The position numbers were made by a program, and so were the translations under genes. Positions 24,456-32,539 of a DNA stretch of 39,599 nt are shown here, one piece after another. How positions within the stretch are numbered: the stretch's first letter is position 1; each line of letters begins with the position of its first letter. The stretch is from NCBI GenBank assembly GCA_947625735.1, contig CANQPL010000022.1, positions 1-39,599 on the forward strand, in the 5' to 3' direction. The notes below the pieces were generated by a model, which saw only the letters and a list, made by a program, of their open reading frames with translations, was not told where the DNA came from and made no database searches. This DNA is from an uncultured Clostridia bacterium. GTDB lineage: Bacteria > Bacillota > Clostridia > Oscillospirales > Ruminococcaceae.

Positions 24456-25590
24456 TTTCCTCCTCCGGTAAATATCCCTCAAAAACCGACTTCGGCATAT
24501 CTATCCTGCTGTAATAGGGCAGCTCCTCATGCTCGCTCGTAAAAAGAAAATAACACATCTTATTGAGCGTTCCTATCTCGTAGATAAGTGTAAACTCCGT
24601 CGCTCCCTCGGGGTTCATCGAAATAAAATCGGGCATTTCATACAGCTTTCCCACGCCGTCAAGCTCCAATGATACCTGCTCAGGAGCGGGGATAAGCTCC
24701 TCGTCCGCACTGATATACAAAGGCTCTGTCTTTTGCGGAGTACCCTCGTCCTCAGAAATATAGTATACAAATGCCCCCGGCTCAATAAGCTGCGCATAAT
24801 CACTGCGGTTGTATGCATCGTAGGAAACGGATAAATAACGCTTGTCTCCCACGGTAAAACAGCGGGGATCATGGAATTCATAAACGGTAGGCTTGTCCGA
24901 AATAAAGCAGTAATTGGGGAAACGGTGTATATAATAAGGGCGGTATAAATGCTCCCTCACATCATCGGCAGACTGTATCTCGATAATATTCGCAAATTCA
25001 TCGGGAATAAATTTTCCGTTGTCAGTAAGAGCATTTCCCCACAGCTCCATGCAAATTTCCCCCGCTGCCTGCTCCGGTGAGCAGATGTAGCGTATATCAG
25101 CCGTGGCAGTCTTTCCCGACCCGATATTCAATAGCTTTTCCTCGCTGTCCCCGCTCAGGAAGCATCGGTAAAAGGGCGTACTGCCGTCAGAAAGGGTAAG
25201 CGCCGTGTAATCAAAGCTGCACTCATTTTCGGAAAGGTTCTTCACCCGCACCCTTGCGGTTATCACAAATACCGCAGGGTCAGCGCCCAACTCGTTTACG
25301 ATATCGGGATAGTACAGCGAGGATTTAAGATCGGTAAGCCTTGCACATACCGAAAATCCCTCCGCCGTGCCGCTGCATTCACTGCGTGAAGCCGTAAGCG
25401 GCGGTATTTCACGTACAGACGGGGTCTTTTCACTGACGACAGATGCAGACGTTTCACTGACGAGTGTACTTGTTATGCTTTCCTCATTTTGTACGTCTTG
25501 TACGCCTGTTGCGGCGGGTTCGGATTCTTTCACGGTACAGCCGCAGAGCAGAAGCATTGCCGCAAGCAGTATCATGCCTGATCTATACAT
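24448..25590 (-). CDS. Lipoprotein 3 of the BlaI/BlaR1 operon
   Basis: 380 aa. Signal peptide MYRSGMILLAAMLLLCGC with lipobox Cys18. A Ser/Thr/Glu-rich linker precedes an Ig-like domain (about 65-190; ITARVRVKNLSENECSF matches the same strand pattern in lipoprotein 2). The C-terminal half is beta-rich. The start at 25590 has GGGGAGG and overlaps the end of blaR1 by 8 nt. Unknown function; likely expressed with its sensor. Confidence 0.85.
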   Translation of the reverse strand: MYRSGMILLAAMLLLCGCTVKESEPAATGVQDVQNEESITSTLVSETSASVVSEKTPSVREIPPLTASRSECSGTAEGFSVCARLTDLKSSLYYPDIVNELGADPAVFVITARVRVKNLSENECSFDYTALTLSDGSTPFYRCFLSGDSEEKLLNIGSGKTATADIRYICSPEQAAGEICMELWGNALTDNGKFIPDEFANIIEIQSADDVREHLYRPYYIHRFPNYCFISDKPTVYEFHDPRCFTVGDKRYLSVSYDAYNRSDYAQLIEPGAFVYYISEDEGTPQKTEPLYISADEELIPAPEQVSLELDGVGKLYEMPDFISMNPEGATEFTLIYEIGTLNKMCYFLFTSEHEELPYYSRIDMPKSVFEGYLPEEENE

Positions 25591-27622
25591 AACTATCCTC
25601 CCCGTTCATAAGGTGAAATGTGGCAAATACAGCTTCGGCATTGTTTATAGCTCCCTCGTAGACAGCCGAATAATAATTGCCGCTGCTGTCTGATATGATT
25701 AGCTCTGAGCACTCCCCGTCCTGTCGGAAAAAGCACTCTCTGCCGCAGAAGCTCCCGGCATAGGGCATATCTTCGGGAACGGTGTCTGTCTGTGAAATGT
25801 GCATACTCTCTCTCCCGTTCTGCCAGAGCAGAAGTCCGCCTATACTATTGAGTGTCCCCTCATCGGGCAGAGCAAAAGCGATCTCACCCTGATGTACAGG
25901 AACATACCCCTCCGGTATTATACCCGCAATTCCCGTCACTGCGGACATTTCTCCGAAAAAAACATTCTCTGACGCAGTATCTCCCACTAAAATGCCTGCG
26001 ACGGTGTTTTCGTCTGCAAGCTCAGACAGCTTATCATAAACCCCCATGTCTGCAAACCTGTATCCCGAATCAAAAGCGGTACTTGTCACATAGGCATTTT
26101 TCAGATCATCTGAGGTAATATGCGCATCTCCCTCAACAGCAAGGGAAACAAGATCGCTGTAATCATCGGCAGTGATGCGGCAGGCAAGTCCCTCATCATG
26201 CTTATAGAAATAAACCTCAAGCCTTGAAGAAAATCCGCCGTTTTCCCTTGAATAGATGATCTGTGCAAACGGTTCTTCCCCTATCTCCTCTGTGGTGTCC
26301 CCGTGGTCAAGTCCGCAGATCAGGTCATTGAGGTCGTAAAGAGTACCGTTATAAGCTGAAAAGGTTTTTGTTTTTCCCGAAAAGGTAAGCTCAGCTCTGC
26401 TGAAACTGCCTGCAAGCTCACTCAGCTTTTCTGCGGTAAGCTCCTCCGATCTTGCCGCAGGCGAAAAAGCCCCCTCAGCGGATAAAAATGCTTCATGCTC
26501 CTTATCGGGAGGTGCAATGTAGCTGAGAAAAAGGGGGCTGCCCTCACAGCTTACCGCCTCTGCGCCGATAATGCCGTCCTGCTGTTTAAGATCAGACGGC
26601 AGTGACACGGGCTTCTCTACGGCGGGCGCATTCTCTGCCGCCGAGGTAAATGTGGTACAGGATACCGTCAGCAGAGCTGCCGCCGCAACAAGCACCGCCC
26701 CGGGCTTGTTGCCGCTTTTATGGGCTATAAGCTTCATTCGCTCACGGAGTACTTTCTTTGAAGATGCCATCATGGCAGACACTGCACCGAATACCCCGTC
26801 ATTTTTTACGGGGATAAGATCAATTATGGTTTTGCCGTATGCAAAACGCTTATCCTCCCCCAGCAAACGTATAGCAGCCTCATCACAGGCACATTCGCAG
26901 TCCCTCTTTGAAAGAACGGCAGCCGCCCATACAAGGGGATTAAACCAGTATACCGATAACAGCAGACATCTTACCGCCGCCCAGATAAGATCCCCATGGC
27001 GGTAATGGCACAGCTCATGTGCGGTAACATATGTAAGCGCATCGCTGTTTCCCGACATTTCTTCGGGGATATATATTGCAGGGTGCAATAAACCGAAAAT
27101 ACAAGGAGTGGTTATGCTCTCCGATGTATATACGGGCAGCGGACAGGGGAAATTTACTCTGCACCTTGTGCGGATAAGCTCTCTGTAAAAAAGTCCGTTT
27201 ATCACAGCAAACCACAAAAGCATTAACGAGCCTGTAAAGAGCCATACCGTTTTTACTGCCGATAAGCGGCTGCCCCTGTCCGTTTCCCTTGTACCTGCAT
27301 TTTCCACGGTGGGTTTGAATGTGGGGGCGGCGGCGGTGCTGAAGGCACCGCCCTCGTATCTGACGGCAGGATCCTTTCCCGAAGAAACGGGAAACAGCTC
27401 ATTATCCTGCTCCTCATGGGAAATTATCCCGCTTTCCTCTCCCGAAACAAAATTCATAATGCTCAGAGGGCTTTCCGTAAGACCTGCGGGCATCATGAGC
27501 CTTATCACTGCGATAAGCCACAGGCTGTATCGCACAGTGCTTCTGAGCCTGCCCTTAAATACTGTCCTTATTATTATAAGTGCGGCGATAAGCACTGAGG
27601 AGGTGATCAGCGTTTCGATCAT
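25583..27622 (-). CDS. blaR1: BlaR1/MecR1-like M56 sensor-protease with unusual sensor domain
   Basis: 679 aa. Membrane helices at about 5-20, 33-47, 122-145, 212-232 and 318-335. The zinc motif HELCH (202-206) with the downstream CECACDE block defines an M56 metalloprotease facing the cytoplasm. In classical BlaR1/MecR1 the C-terminal part is a penicillin-binding sensor; here the ~345-residue extracellular tail lacks a recognisable SxxK/KTG penicillin-binding set. Part of it (about 570-640) resembles lipoprotein 1 of the operon instead. The expected job is to sense an envelope signal and cleave the BlaI repressor. ATGA overlap with blaI. No beta-lactamase gene is nearby. Confidence 0.88.
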   Translation of the reverse strand: MIETLITSSVLIAALIIIRTVFKGRLRSTVRYSLWLIAVIRLMMPAGLTESPLSIMNFVSGEESGIISHEEQDNELFPVSSGKDPAVRYEGGAFSTAAAPTFKPTVENAGTRETDRGSRLSAVKTVWLFTGSLMLLWFAVINGLFYRELIRTRCRVNFPCPLPVYTSESITTPCIFGLLHPAIYIPEEMSGNSDALTYVTAHELCHYRHGDLIWAAVRCLLLSVYWFNPLVWAAAVLSKRDCECACDEAAIRLLGEDKRFAYGKTIIDLIPVKNDGVFGAVSAMMASSKKVLRERMKLIAHKSGNKPGAVLVAAAALLTVSCTTFTSAAENAPAVEKPVSLPSDLKQQDGIIGAEAVSCEGSPLFLSYIAPPDKEHEAFLSAEGAFSPAARSEELTAEKLSELAGSFSRAELTFSGKTKTFSAYNGTLYDLNDLICGLDHGDTTEEIGEEPFAQIIYSRENGGFSSRLEVYFYKHDEGLACRITADDYSDLVSLAVEGDAHITSDDLKNAYVTSTAFDSGYRFADMGVYDKLSELADENTVAGILVGDTASENVFFGEMSAVTGIAGIIPEGYVPVHQGEIAFALPDEGTLNSIGGLLLWQNGRESMHISQTDTVPEDMPYAGSFCGRECFFRQDGECSELIISDSSGNYYSAVYEGAINNAEAVFATFHLMNGEDSYV

Positions 27623-28008
27623 TCTGTTTCTTCCTCAGCCTTTTTCAGAATATCATACAGCTCGCCTATATCCTTTTTGGAAAGCGCTTTCTGCTCCACA
27701 AGTGAATTTATCATCATGCCGAGACTTCCTCTGTACATACGGTCAAGGAATGATCTTGTTTCCGATACCGCTACGTCCTCACGCTTTAAAATCGGGTGAT
27801 ACTCCTTGGTGTTGCCCACCTTTTCAAAGGTAACAGCGCCCTTTGCTTCCATACGTTTAAGAAGAGTAATTACCGTATGCTTATCCCAGTTCTTCTCATC
27901 TTTGAGCGCAAGAGTTATCTGTGCGCTGGTGGAGGGTTCATGCTCCCAGAGTTCTGTGAGTATCCTCCATTCTGCTGCGGATAAACTTGTTTTTTTAGCT
28001 TTTTCCAT
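27619..28008 (-). CDS. blaI: BlaI/MecI-family repressor
   Basis: 129 aa from ATG 28008, which has AAGGAG 8 nt upstream. A TTG start at 28026 would place the RBS inside the gene and is rejected. An N-terminal winged helix-turn-helix (LSAAEWRILTELW; VITLLKRMEAKGAV) and a C-terminal dimerisation helix pair are typical. It should bind TACA/TGTA dyads, and one lies on its promoter (28035-28050). Cleavage by the adjacent M56 protease would release repression of the whole operon. Confidence 0.93.
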   Translation of the reverse strand: MEKAKKTSLSAAEWRILTELWEHEPSTSAQITLALKDEKNWDKHTVITLLKRMEAKGAVTFEKVGNTKEYHPILKREDVAVSETRSFLDRMYRGSLGMMINSLVEQKALSKKDIGELYDILKKAEEETE

Positions 28009-28034
28009 AGATAACAGCTCCTTCAAAGTAATCT

Positions 28035-28072
28035 TTACATTATATTGTAACAGTTTAGTAGACGGACGTCAA
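28035..28072 (-). promoter_or_regulatory. Promoter and BlaI-type operator of the lipoprotein operon
   Basis: Minus strand TTGACG (28072-28067), 17-nt spacer, TACAAT (28049-28044). The near-palindrome TTACATTATATTGTAA (28035-28050) overlaps the -10 box and has the TACA...TGTA layout of BlaI/MecI operators, supporting autorepression. Confidence 0.78.
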
Positions 28073-28212
28073 TTAATAAATCAAAAATTTTATAAATATT
28101 TTCTATGAATAAAATCTATAAACAGCCTGCCCTTGATCTGCTTTATGAACCTTTAAGAACACCGCAACCTGTACCGGCAATTAAACCCGCTACGAATTTT
28201 ACGATAATATCA

Positions 28213-28241
28213 TTGACAGAAACGGTTTTATGTGGTATAAT
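28213..28241 (+). promoter_or_regulatory. Consensus promoter for the AspRS gene
   Basis: TTGACA (28213-28218), 17-nt spacer, TATAAT (28236-28241), about 55 nt before the start. It is divergent from the blaI promoter. Confidence 0.88.
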
Positions 28242-28294
28242 ATATTTTATGAATTGTGCATACATTAAAAATGCTTTACGGGAGGATATAAGAT

Positions 28295-29611
28295 ATGGAT
28301 AAAATAAACGGCAAAGACCTTATAAAAGAGTTCAGCCTTGAAGATGCTCTGGAAAACGAGGGCAGAGAGATCTCCCTTTCAGCCTGCGTCCACAAGGTAA
28401 AGAAAATGGGCGGATTCGCCTTTGTGATACTCAGAACGGGCAGATACCTTATTCAGACGGTCTACAGCCCCGACGACTGCGCAGACTCCATAGACGGAAT
28501 AAAAGAAGGGTGCTTTGCTGCGGTAACGGGCATTGTCAAAAAAGATGAACGTGCCTACAACGGCATAGAGCTTACTCTTAAAACCATAAAGCTGCTGCAT
28601 AACCCCGGAAACGACTACCCTCTGCACGTATCGGCAAGAAAGTTAGGTTGCAGCCTTGATGTAAATCTCGACAACAGAAGCGTTTCCCTGAGAAATCCTG
28701 CCGAAAAAGCTATATTCAAATTCCAGGAGGGCGTTGTAAGTGCTTTCAGGGAATTTATGCTCAAAAATGATTTTACCGAGATACACACGCCTAAGATCGT
28801 GGCTCAGGGCGCAGAGGGAGGCGCAAATATATTCCGTCTTGAATACTTTGAGCAGGAGGCTTTCCTTAACCAGTCCCCGCAGTTCTATAAACAGGCGGCT
28901 GTTGCTTTCTTTGACAGAGTTTTCGAGATAGCACCCGTTTACCGTGCGGAAAAGCACTCCACCTCCCGTCATCTCAACGAATATATCGGTCTTGACTTTG
29001 AAATGGGCTTTATAAACGATATGTATGATGTAATGAACATGGAAACCGCCATGCTTCGCTATATGATGAGTTATCTTAAAGAAAATTATGCCCGTGAGAT
29101 AGCCGTTCTCGGAGCGGATATCCCCGAAGTGACCGAGATCCCGTGCATCAGGTTTGAAGATGCCGTTACACTTATCAAGGGCAGCAAAGCAAAGAATAAA
29201 TTCGATCTTGAACCCGAGGACGAGGTATTCCTCTGTAATTGGGCAAAGGAAAATCACGGCACAGAGTTTATCTTCGTGACCCATTTTCCCTCCTCAAAAC
29301 CTCCTTTCTACGCAATGAACGACAAGGACGACCCGAGAACAGCCTGCAAATTTGACCTGCTTTTCAGAGGTCTTGAAATAACAACGGGCGGTCAGCGTAT
29401 TCATGACTATAACGAGCAGATCGAAAAAATGAAGGCTCAGGGTCTTGACCCCGATGATTTCAGAAGCTATCTTGAATCCCATAAATACGGTCTGCCCCCT
29501 CACGGCGGACTGGGTATCGGTCTTGAAAGGCTTGTCATGAAGCTCATAGGCGCAGACAATGTGCGCCGCACCTCCATGTTCCCGAGAGATCTTAACAGAC
29601 TGCTTCCGTAA
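28295..29611 (+). CDS. aspS: Aspartyl-tRNA synthetase, archaeal/non-discriminating type
   Basis: 438 aa class IIb synthetase. N-terminal OB anticodon-binding domain (about 20-110). Catalytic core with GANIFRLEYFEQEAFLNQSP (about 185-205), motif 2 VYRAEKHSTSRHLNEY and motif 3 GLGIGLERLVM. The short form without a GAD insertion is the archaeal/eukaryotic type, often named aspartate--tRNA(Asn) ligase in Clostridia. It would charge tRNA-Asn as well as tRNA-Asp if the bacterium uses GatCAB; specificity is not proven by sequence. RBS GGGAGG. Confidence 0.9.
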   Translation: MDKINGKDLIKEFSLEDALENEGREISLSACVHKVKKMGGFAFVILRTGRYLIQTVYSPDDCADSIDGIKEGCFAAVTGIVKKDERAYNGIELTLKTIKLLHNPGNDYPLHVSARKLGCSLDVNLDNRSVSLRNPAEKAIFKFQEGVVSAFREFMLKNDFTEIHTPKIVAQGAEGGANIFRLEYFEQEAFLNQSPQFYKQAAVAFFDRVFEIAPVYRAEKHSTSRHLNEYIGLDFEMGFINDMYDVMNMETAMLRYMMSYLKENYAREIAVLGADIPEVTEIPCIRFEDAVTLIKGSKAKNKFDLEPEDEVFLCNWAKENHGTEFIFVTHFPSSKPPFYAMNDKDDPRTACKFDLLFRGLEITTGGQRIHDYNEQIEKMKAQGLDPDDFRSYLESHKYGLPPHGGLGIGLERLVMKLIGADNVRRTSMFPRDLNRLLP

Positions 29612-29618
29612 AAAAACA

Positions 29619-29650
29619 GCTCACCGCATTTTTGCTGCGGTGAGCGTTTC
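29619..29650 (+). terminator. Terminator after aspS
   Basis: GCTCACCGCA (29619-29628) / TGCGGTGAGC (29636-29645), perfect 10-bp stem, loop TTTTTGC, then GTTTCT. An A7 run precedes it. Past it, 29652-29695 has purine-rich GAAGCAA/GAGGCAA heptamers like those inside the element at 32331-32497. Confidence 0.75.
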
Positions 29651-29746
29651 TGCTGCTAAAGAGGCAAGAAAATAAGAAGCAAGAGGCAGGATAAGGGAAT
29701 GATCTTTACCTTTTTACGACTTGCGGACAATTTTTGCACGGTTTTG

Positions 29747-29935
29747 CTATTCCTCGCTGCTGTTGTAGCCGTAATATTTGCAGCCGTTCTGAGCGGCAGA
29801 CCATGACAGGCATTTATCCTTGACACACTGCTGAAGCTCATAGCAATATTTTGTTTCCGTAACAAAACCGCTGCCGCAGTCCCTGCGCTGTTCGGTCCTG
29901 CGTACACGCAGCATGGGTTTATATGGGCATATCAT
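29747..29935 (-). CDS. Small Cys-rich protein, possible metal binding
   Basis: 62 aa starting MICPYKPM with six Cys (3, 20, 31, 37, 42, 52), including C-x5-C-x4-C. AAAGGA stands about 10 nt before the ATG. I recall similar MICPYK-type small proteins in Firmicutes, probably zinc-binding, but I cannot name a family. No partner gene is adjacent. A frame in another phase over the same DNA (29656-29907) lacks such features and is taken as a shadow. Confidence 0.55.
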   Translation of the reverse strand: MICPYKPMLRVRRTEQRRDCGSGFVTETKYCYELQQCVKDKCLSWSAAQNGCKYYGYNSSEE

Positions 29936-30109
29936 CTTGATAAGTTCCTTTCGGTGATCTGCGAAATTTTTTCATATACATCTGTCTGCTGTATCAGACA
30001 GGGGCTGAGATGAATCACAAAGGGTATATTCCCGCAAAACTTCCGGGCGGCACGGCTGCGGGTACTGAACACAAGTTTTTGTTAGTTTCTTAATTAAATA
30101 CACGTTACC

Positions 30110-30245
30110 GTGTCGCTAACTTTTAGTTCTCACTAAACCCACTTGCGACCCGGCAGCGGGTACTACCCGCCCGTGTTGCTAACTTTTAGTTCTCGCTAAA
30201 CCTACTTGCGACCCGGCTGCGGGTTCCACCCGCCCGCCCGCACGC
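30110..30245. repeat. Two 63-bp tandem repeats ending in GC-rich palindromes
   Basis: 30110-30172 and 30173-30235 match at 57 of 63 positions. Each unit runs from GTGT(C/T)GCTAAC to a GC-rich palindrome of the CGGGT..ACCCG kind. A partial relative lies at about 30045-30068. In reverse complement the units resemble the repeats at 39389-39598 (shared CGGGCGG-GGAACCCGC core). Flanks 29936-30109 and 30246-30384 have no gene; a TGTCTG/CAGACA hairpin lies near 29984. Confidence 0.85.
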
Positions 30246-30384
30246 ACGCCTGTTAATATGGTTGCCTGTATATGCTTTTATATCCGAAAAGGGCAGGCTG
30301 TAATATCTGCAAATTTTTAAGGAATTCATCGCAAAATAACTTTTGATGTATTTTTCAATAATGTAAATGTAAAGGAGAATAGCT

Positions 30385-31137
30385 ATGGTAGACGTAAAAA
30401 ACAGATGGGCGCTTATCACAGGCGCTGCAAGAGGTATAGGCTGTCTTACCGCAAAGTTTATGGCTGAACGGGGCTGCAACCTTATACTCCACAGCAGAGA
30501 TGTTTCCCACACCGAAAAGCTGCTTGCCGAGGTAAAGGCAATGGGTGTACAGGCTTTTTCAACAGCAGCCGAGCTTTCAGATCCCGACAGCGTAAAAGCC
30601 ATGCTTGATGAGATAGACAGCTCAGGCGTTGATGTGGACATCGTCATGAACAATGCGGGTATGCAGATAGCCTACCGCACCGATTATTATAAGACCCCCG
30701 TCAACGATTATACCGTCAGCTTTATGATAAACACCATAGCCCCTGCAATGATATGCTATCATTTCATGCCTAAAATGATAGAAAGAGGCTTCGGCAGGAT
30801 CCTTAACACCACCAGCGGAATCGCTCTTGAACCCGAACAGGCGGGATATTCCGCAAGCAAGGCGGCTCTCGATAAGATAACCATAGATCTGGGCTCTAAG
30901 GTTGAGGGTACAAACGTTATGATTAATCTCACAGACCCGGGCTGGTGCAGAACAGATCTGGGCGGTCCTCATGCGCCGAATGCTCCCGAAAGTGCGATCC
31001 CCGGAATTGCAGTGGGAGTATTTGTGGACGATAAGAAGTCCGGACGCTATCTCAATGCCCCTTATTTTACGGGTCTTACCCTTGAAGAAGCCGTTGCAAA
31101 GGCTGAAAGAGAGTTTGACAGTCCTTATAAAAAATAA
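30385..31137 (+). CDS. Short-chain dehydrogenase/reductase
   Basis: 250 aa Rossmann-fold SDR. Cofactor motif TGAARGIG (12-19), NNAG (89-92), catalytic Ser144, Tyr155 and Lys159 (YSASK). An Arg in the cofactor loop (HSRD, about 36-39) suggests NADP(H). The PGWCRTDLGG segment after the active site is typical of the family. Substrate unknown. RBS AAAGGAG. It is monocistronic and followed by a terminator. Confidence 0.9.
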   Translation: MVDVKNRWALITGAARGIGCLTAKFMAERGCNLILHSRDVSHTEKLLAEVKAMGVQAFSTAAELSDPDSVKAMLDEIDSSGVDVDIVMNNAGMQIAYRTDYYKTPVNDYTVSFMINTIAPAMICYHFMPKMIERGFGRILNTTSGIALEPEQAGYSASKAALDKITIDLGSKVEGTNVMINLTDPGWCRTDLGGPHAPNAPESAIPGIAVGVFVDDKKSGRYLNAPYFTGLTLEEAVAKAEREFDSPYKK

Positions 31138-31142
31138 TAAAG

Positions 31143-31178
31143 GCGGACCGCTCATATCAGGAACGGTCCGCTGCTTTT
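31143..31178 (+). terminator. Terminator between SDR and trmO
   Basis: GCGGACCG (31143-31150) / CGGTCCGC (31164-31171) followed by TGCTTTTTAT. The left arm ends at the trmO stop codon, so the right arm and T-run lie inside the 3' end of trmO. Confidence 0.75.
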
Positions 31179-31841
31179 TATATCCGTCACGGTAAGAAGA
31201 TCGTCATTTACGCAAAAGCTCACTTCATACCCTCCGAAGCTCATGGTATATACCCTTTCGGGGTCATGCTGATATCGGGGACGGGGATCCTGCGACAAAA
31301 GCTCCCGCAGCACGGCGATCTTTTCCGATGGGATAAGCTCACTCTTTTCAACAGGTATCTCCACACGCAGAACAGCCCTGTCTGTCAGAGCAAAGCCCTT
31401 TTCCGCTTCGGGGTGCGAATCGGTATATGCAAGATAGGGTTTTATATCAAGAATGGGCGTGCCGTTCATAATATCCGCACCGCTTACTATCAGCACATCT
31501 CCCCTGTCTGTCCCCCTCTCCACGCTTTCCAGCTTTACGGACGAAAGTCCGATAGGGTTCGGACGATAGGGCGAACGTGTGGCAAATACCCCCATTCGGG
31601 TGTTCCCTCCCAGTATGGGCGGACGCACGGTAGGCGACCAGTCCTGCCGCATTGCCTCGGAAAAAAGCCAGATAAGCCACAGATAACTGTACCCCTCTAT
31701 TCCCCTGAGAGCGGCGGGTACACGATAGGGCGGCTCAAACACTATCCGTGACTGCATTTTTGTAAGACCGCTCTGTCTCGGGATACCGAACTTCCCCGTC
31801 AGATCGTTTTCTATCCTTGCAATGATATTAAGACTATCCAT
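31152..31841 (-). CDS. trmO: TrmO, tRNA m6t6A37 methyltransferase
   Basis: 229 aa, UPF0066/TsaA beta-barrel family. It methylates N6 of threonylcarbamoyladenosine-37 in ANN-decoding tRNAs using SAM. Signatures: RQSGL near residue 23, GNTRMGVFATRSPYRPNPIG (about 78-97) and NGTPILDIKPY. The start at 31841 (MDSLNIIARIEN) overlaps the bcp stop by 8 nt and suits the family N-terminus. A frame from 31874 adds 11 residues with no RBS and is rejected. The C-terminal third is a family-typical extension. Confidence 0.88.
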   Translation of the reverse strand: MDSLNIIARIENDLTGKFGIPRQSGLTKMQSRIVFEPPYRVPAALRGIEGYSYLWLIWLFSEAMRQDWSPTVRPPILGGNTRMGVFATRSPYRPNPIGLSSVKLESVERGTDRGDVLIVSGADIMNGTPILDIKPYLAYTDSHPEAEKGFALTDRAVLRVEIPVEKSELIPSEKIAVLRELLSQDPRPRYQHDPERVYTMSFGGYEVSFCVNDDLLTVTDIKSSGPFLI

Positions 31842-32298
31842 TGTCTTTAAGGTATGAAAGTATCTCGGCGGCATTTGTATCGGGCTTTACCTTTGCCATG
31901 GTCTTTTCGATAATGCCGTCCGCTCCGATTATATATGTGGTGCGGACAACCCCCATAGATACCTTGCCGTAATTTTTCTTCTCCTGCCACACGTCATATG
32001 CCTTAATGGCGGAAAGCTCCGTATCCGAAAGCAGCAGAAAGGGCAGCTCATATTTCTCCGCAAATTTCTTGTGGGAGGACACGCTGTCCTTGCTCACACC
32101 TATGACCTGTACGTCCATTTTCTTAAATTCCTCATAGGCTGCACCGAATGCACACGCCTGACGGGTACAGCCCGGCGTATTGTCCTTTGGATAGAAATAG
32201 AGGACTACTCTTTTCCCCGCAAAATCACTCAGTGACCATACCTTTCCGTCACTGTCGGGCAGGGAAAAATCCGGAGCCTTTGTTTTTTCTGTAAGCAT
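31834..32298 (-). CDS. bcp: Peroxiredoxin, Bcp/PrxQ type
   Basis: 154 aa thiol peroxidase that reduces H2O2 and organic hydroperoxides. Peroxidatic Cys44 (TPGCT) with resolving Cys49 four residues between, the atypical 2-Cys arrangement. FYPKDNTPGCTRQACAF is the classical block. RBS GAGGTG; ATG 32298. Translationally coupled to trmO. A minus-strand TATAAT-like box lies about 25 nt upstream, close to the repeat element at 32331-32497, which may have altered its promoter. Confidence 0.95.
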   Translation of the reverse strand: MLTEKTKAPDFSLPDSDGKVWSLSDFAGKRVVLYFYPKDNTPGCTRQACAFGAAYEEFKKMDVQVIGVSKDSVSSHKKFAEKYELPFLLLSDTELSAIKAYDVWQEKKNYGKVSMGVVRTTYIIGADGIIEKTMAKVKPDTNAAEILSYLKDNG

Positions 32299-32330
32299 TT
32301 TATCACCTCATTGAAATTATATAAAAGCCT

Positions 32331-32497
32331 GTTTGACCCACGGAAATCAATTTTTTCAAAATTGATTTCCGGAAGCAAGAAGCAAGAGGCAAGAAGCAAG
32401 AAAAAATGTCCGCCAAATTGTAAAAGGTATAAATTTTCAGAATATTTTACTTATCTTGCCTTTGAGGAAATCAAAAATTGATTTCCGTGTGTCTGAC
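32331..32497. mobile_element. MITE-like element with ~25-bp terminal inverted repeats
   Basis: The left end (32331-32355) and right end (32473-32497) are inverted copies with about three mismatches. Each end contains its own palindrome: GGAAATCAATTTT/AAAATTGATTTCC (32342-32370) and GGAAATCAA/TTGATTTCC (32466-32486). Inside lie four GAAGCAA/GAGGCAA heptamers (about 32371-32400). AGCCT occurs on both sides (32326-32330 and 32499-32503), a possible 5-bp target duplication. No protein is encoded. It sits between bcp and rsmA. Confidence 0.65.
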
Positions 32498-32539
32498 CAG
32501 CCTTCTGACCGAAGAACAGGGAACAGGCTCCCGAAAGCA

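Noticed and set aside
28105..28302. 65-codon plus-strand frame before aspS
   Set aside because: The consensus aspS promoter lies inside it and no RBS precedes it.
29656..29907. 83-codon minus-strand frame overlapping the Cys-rich gene
   Set aside because: Different frame, no RBS and low-complexity tail; the 29747-29935 frame has the RBS and Cys pattern.
30110..30235. CRISPR array
   Set aside because: Only two 63-bp units, directly adjacent with no spacers, and no cas genes.
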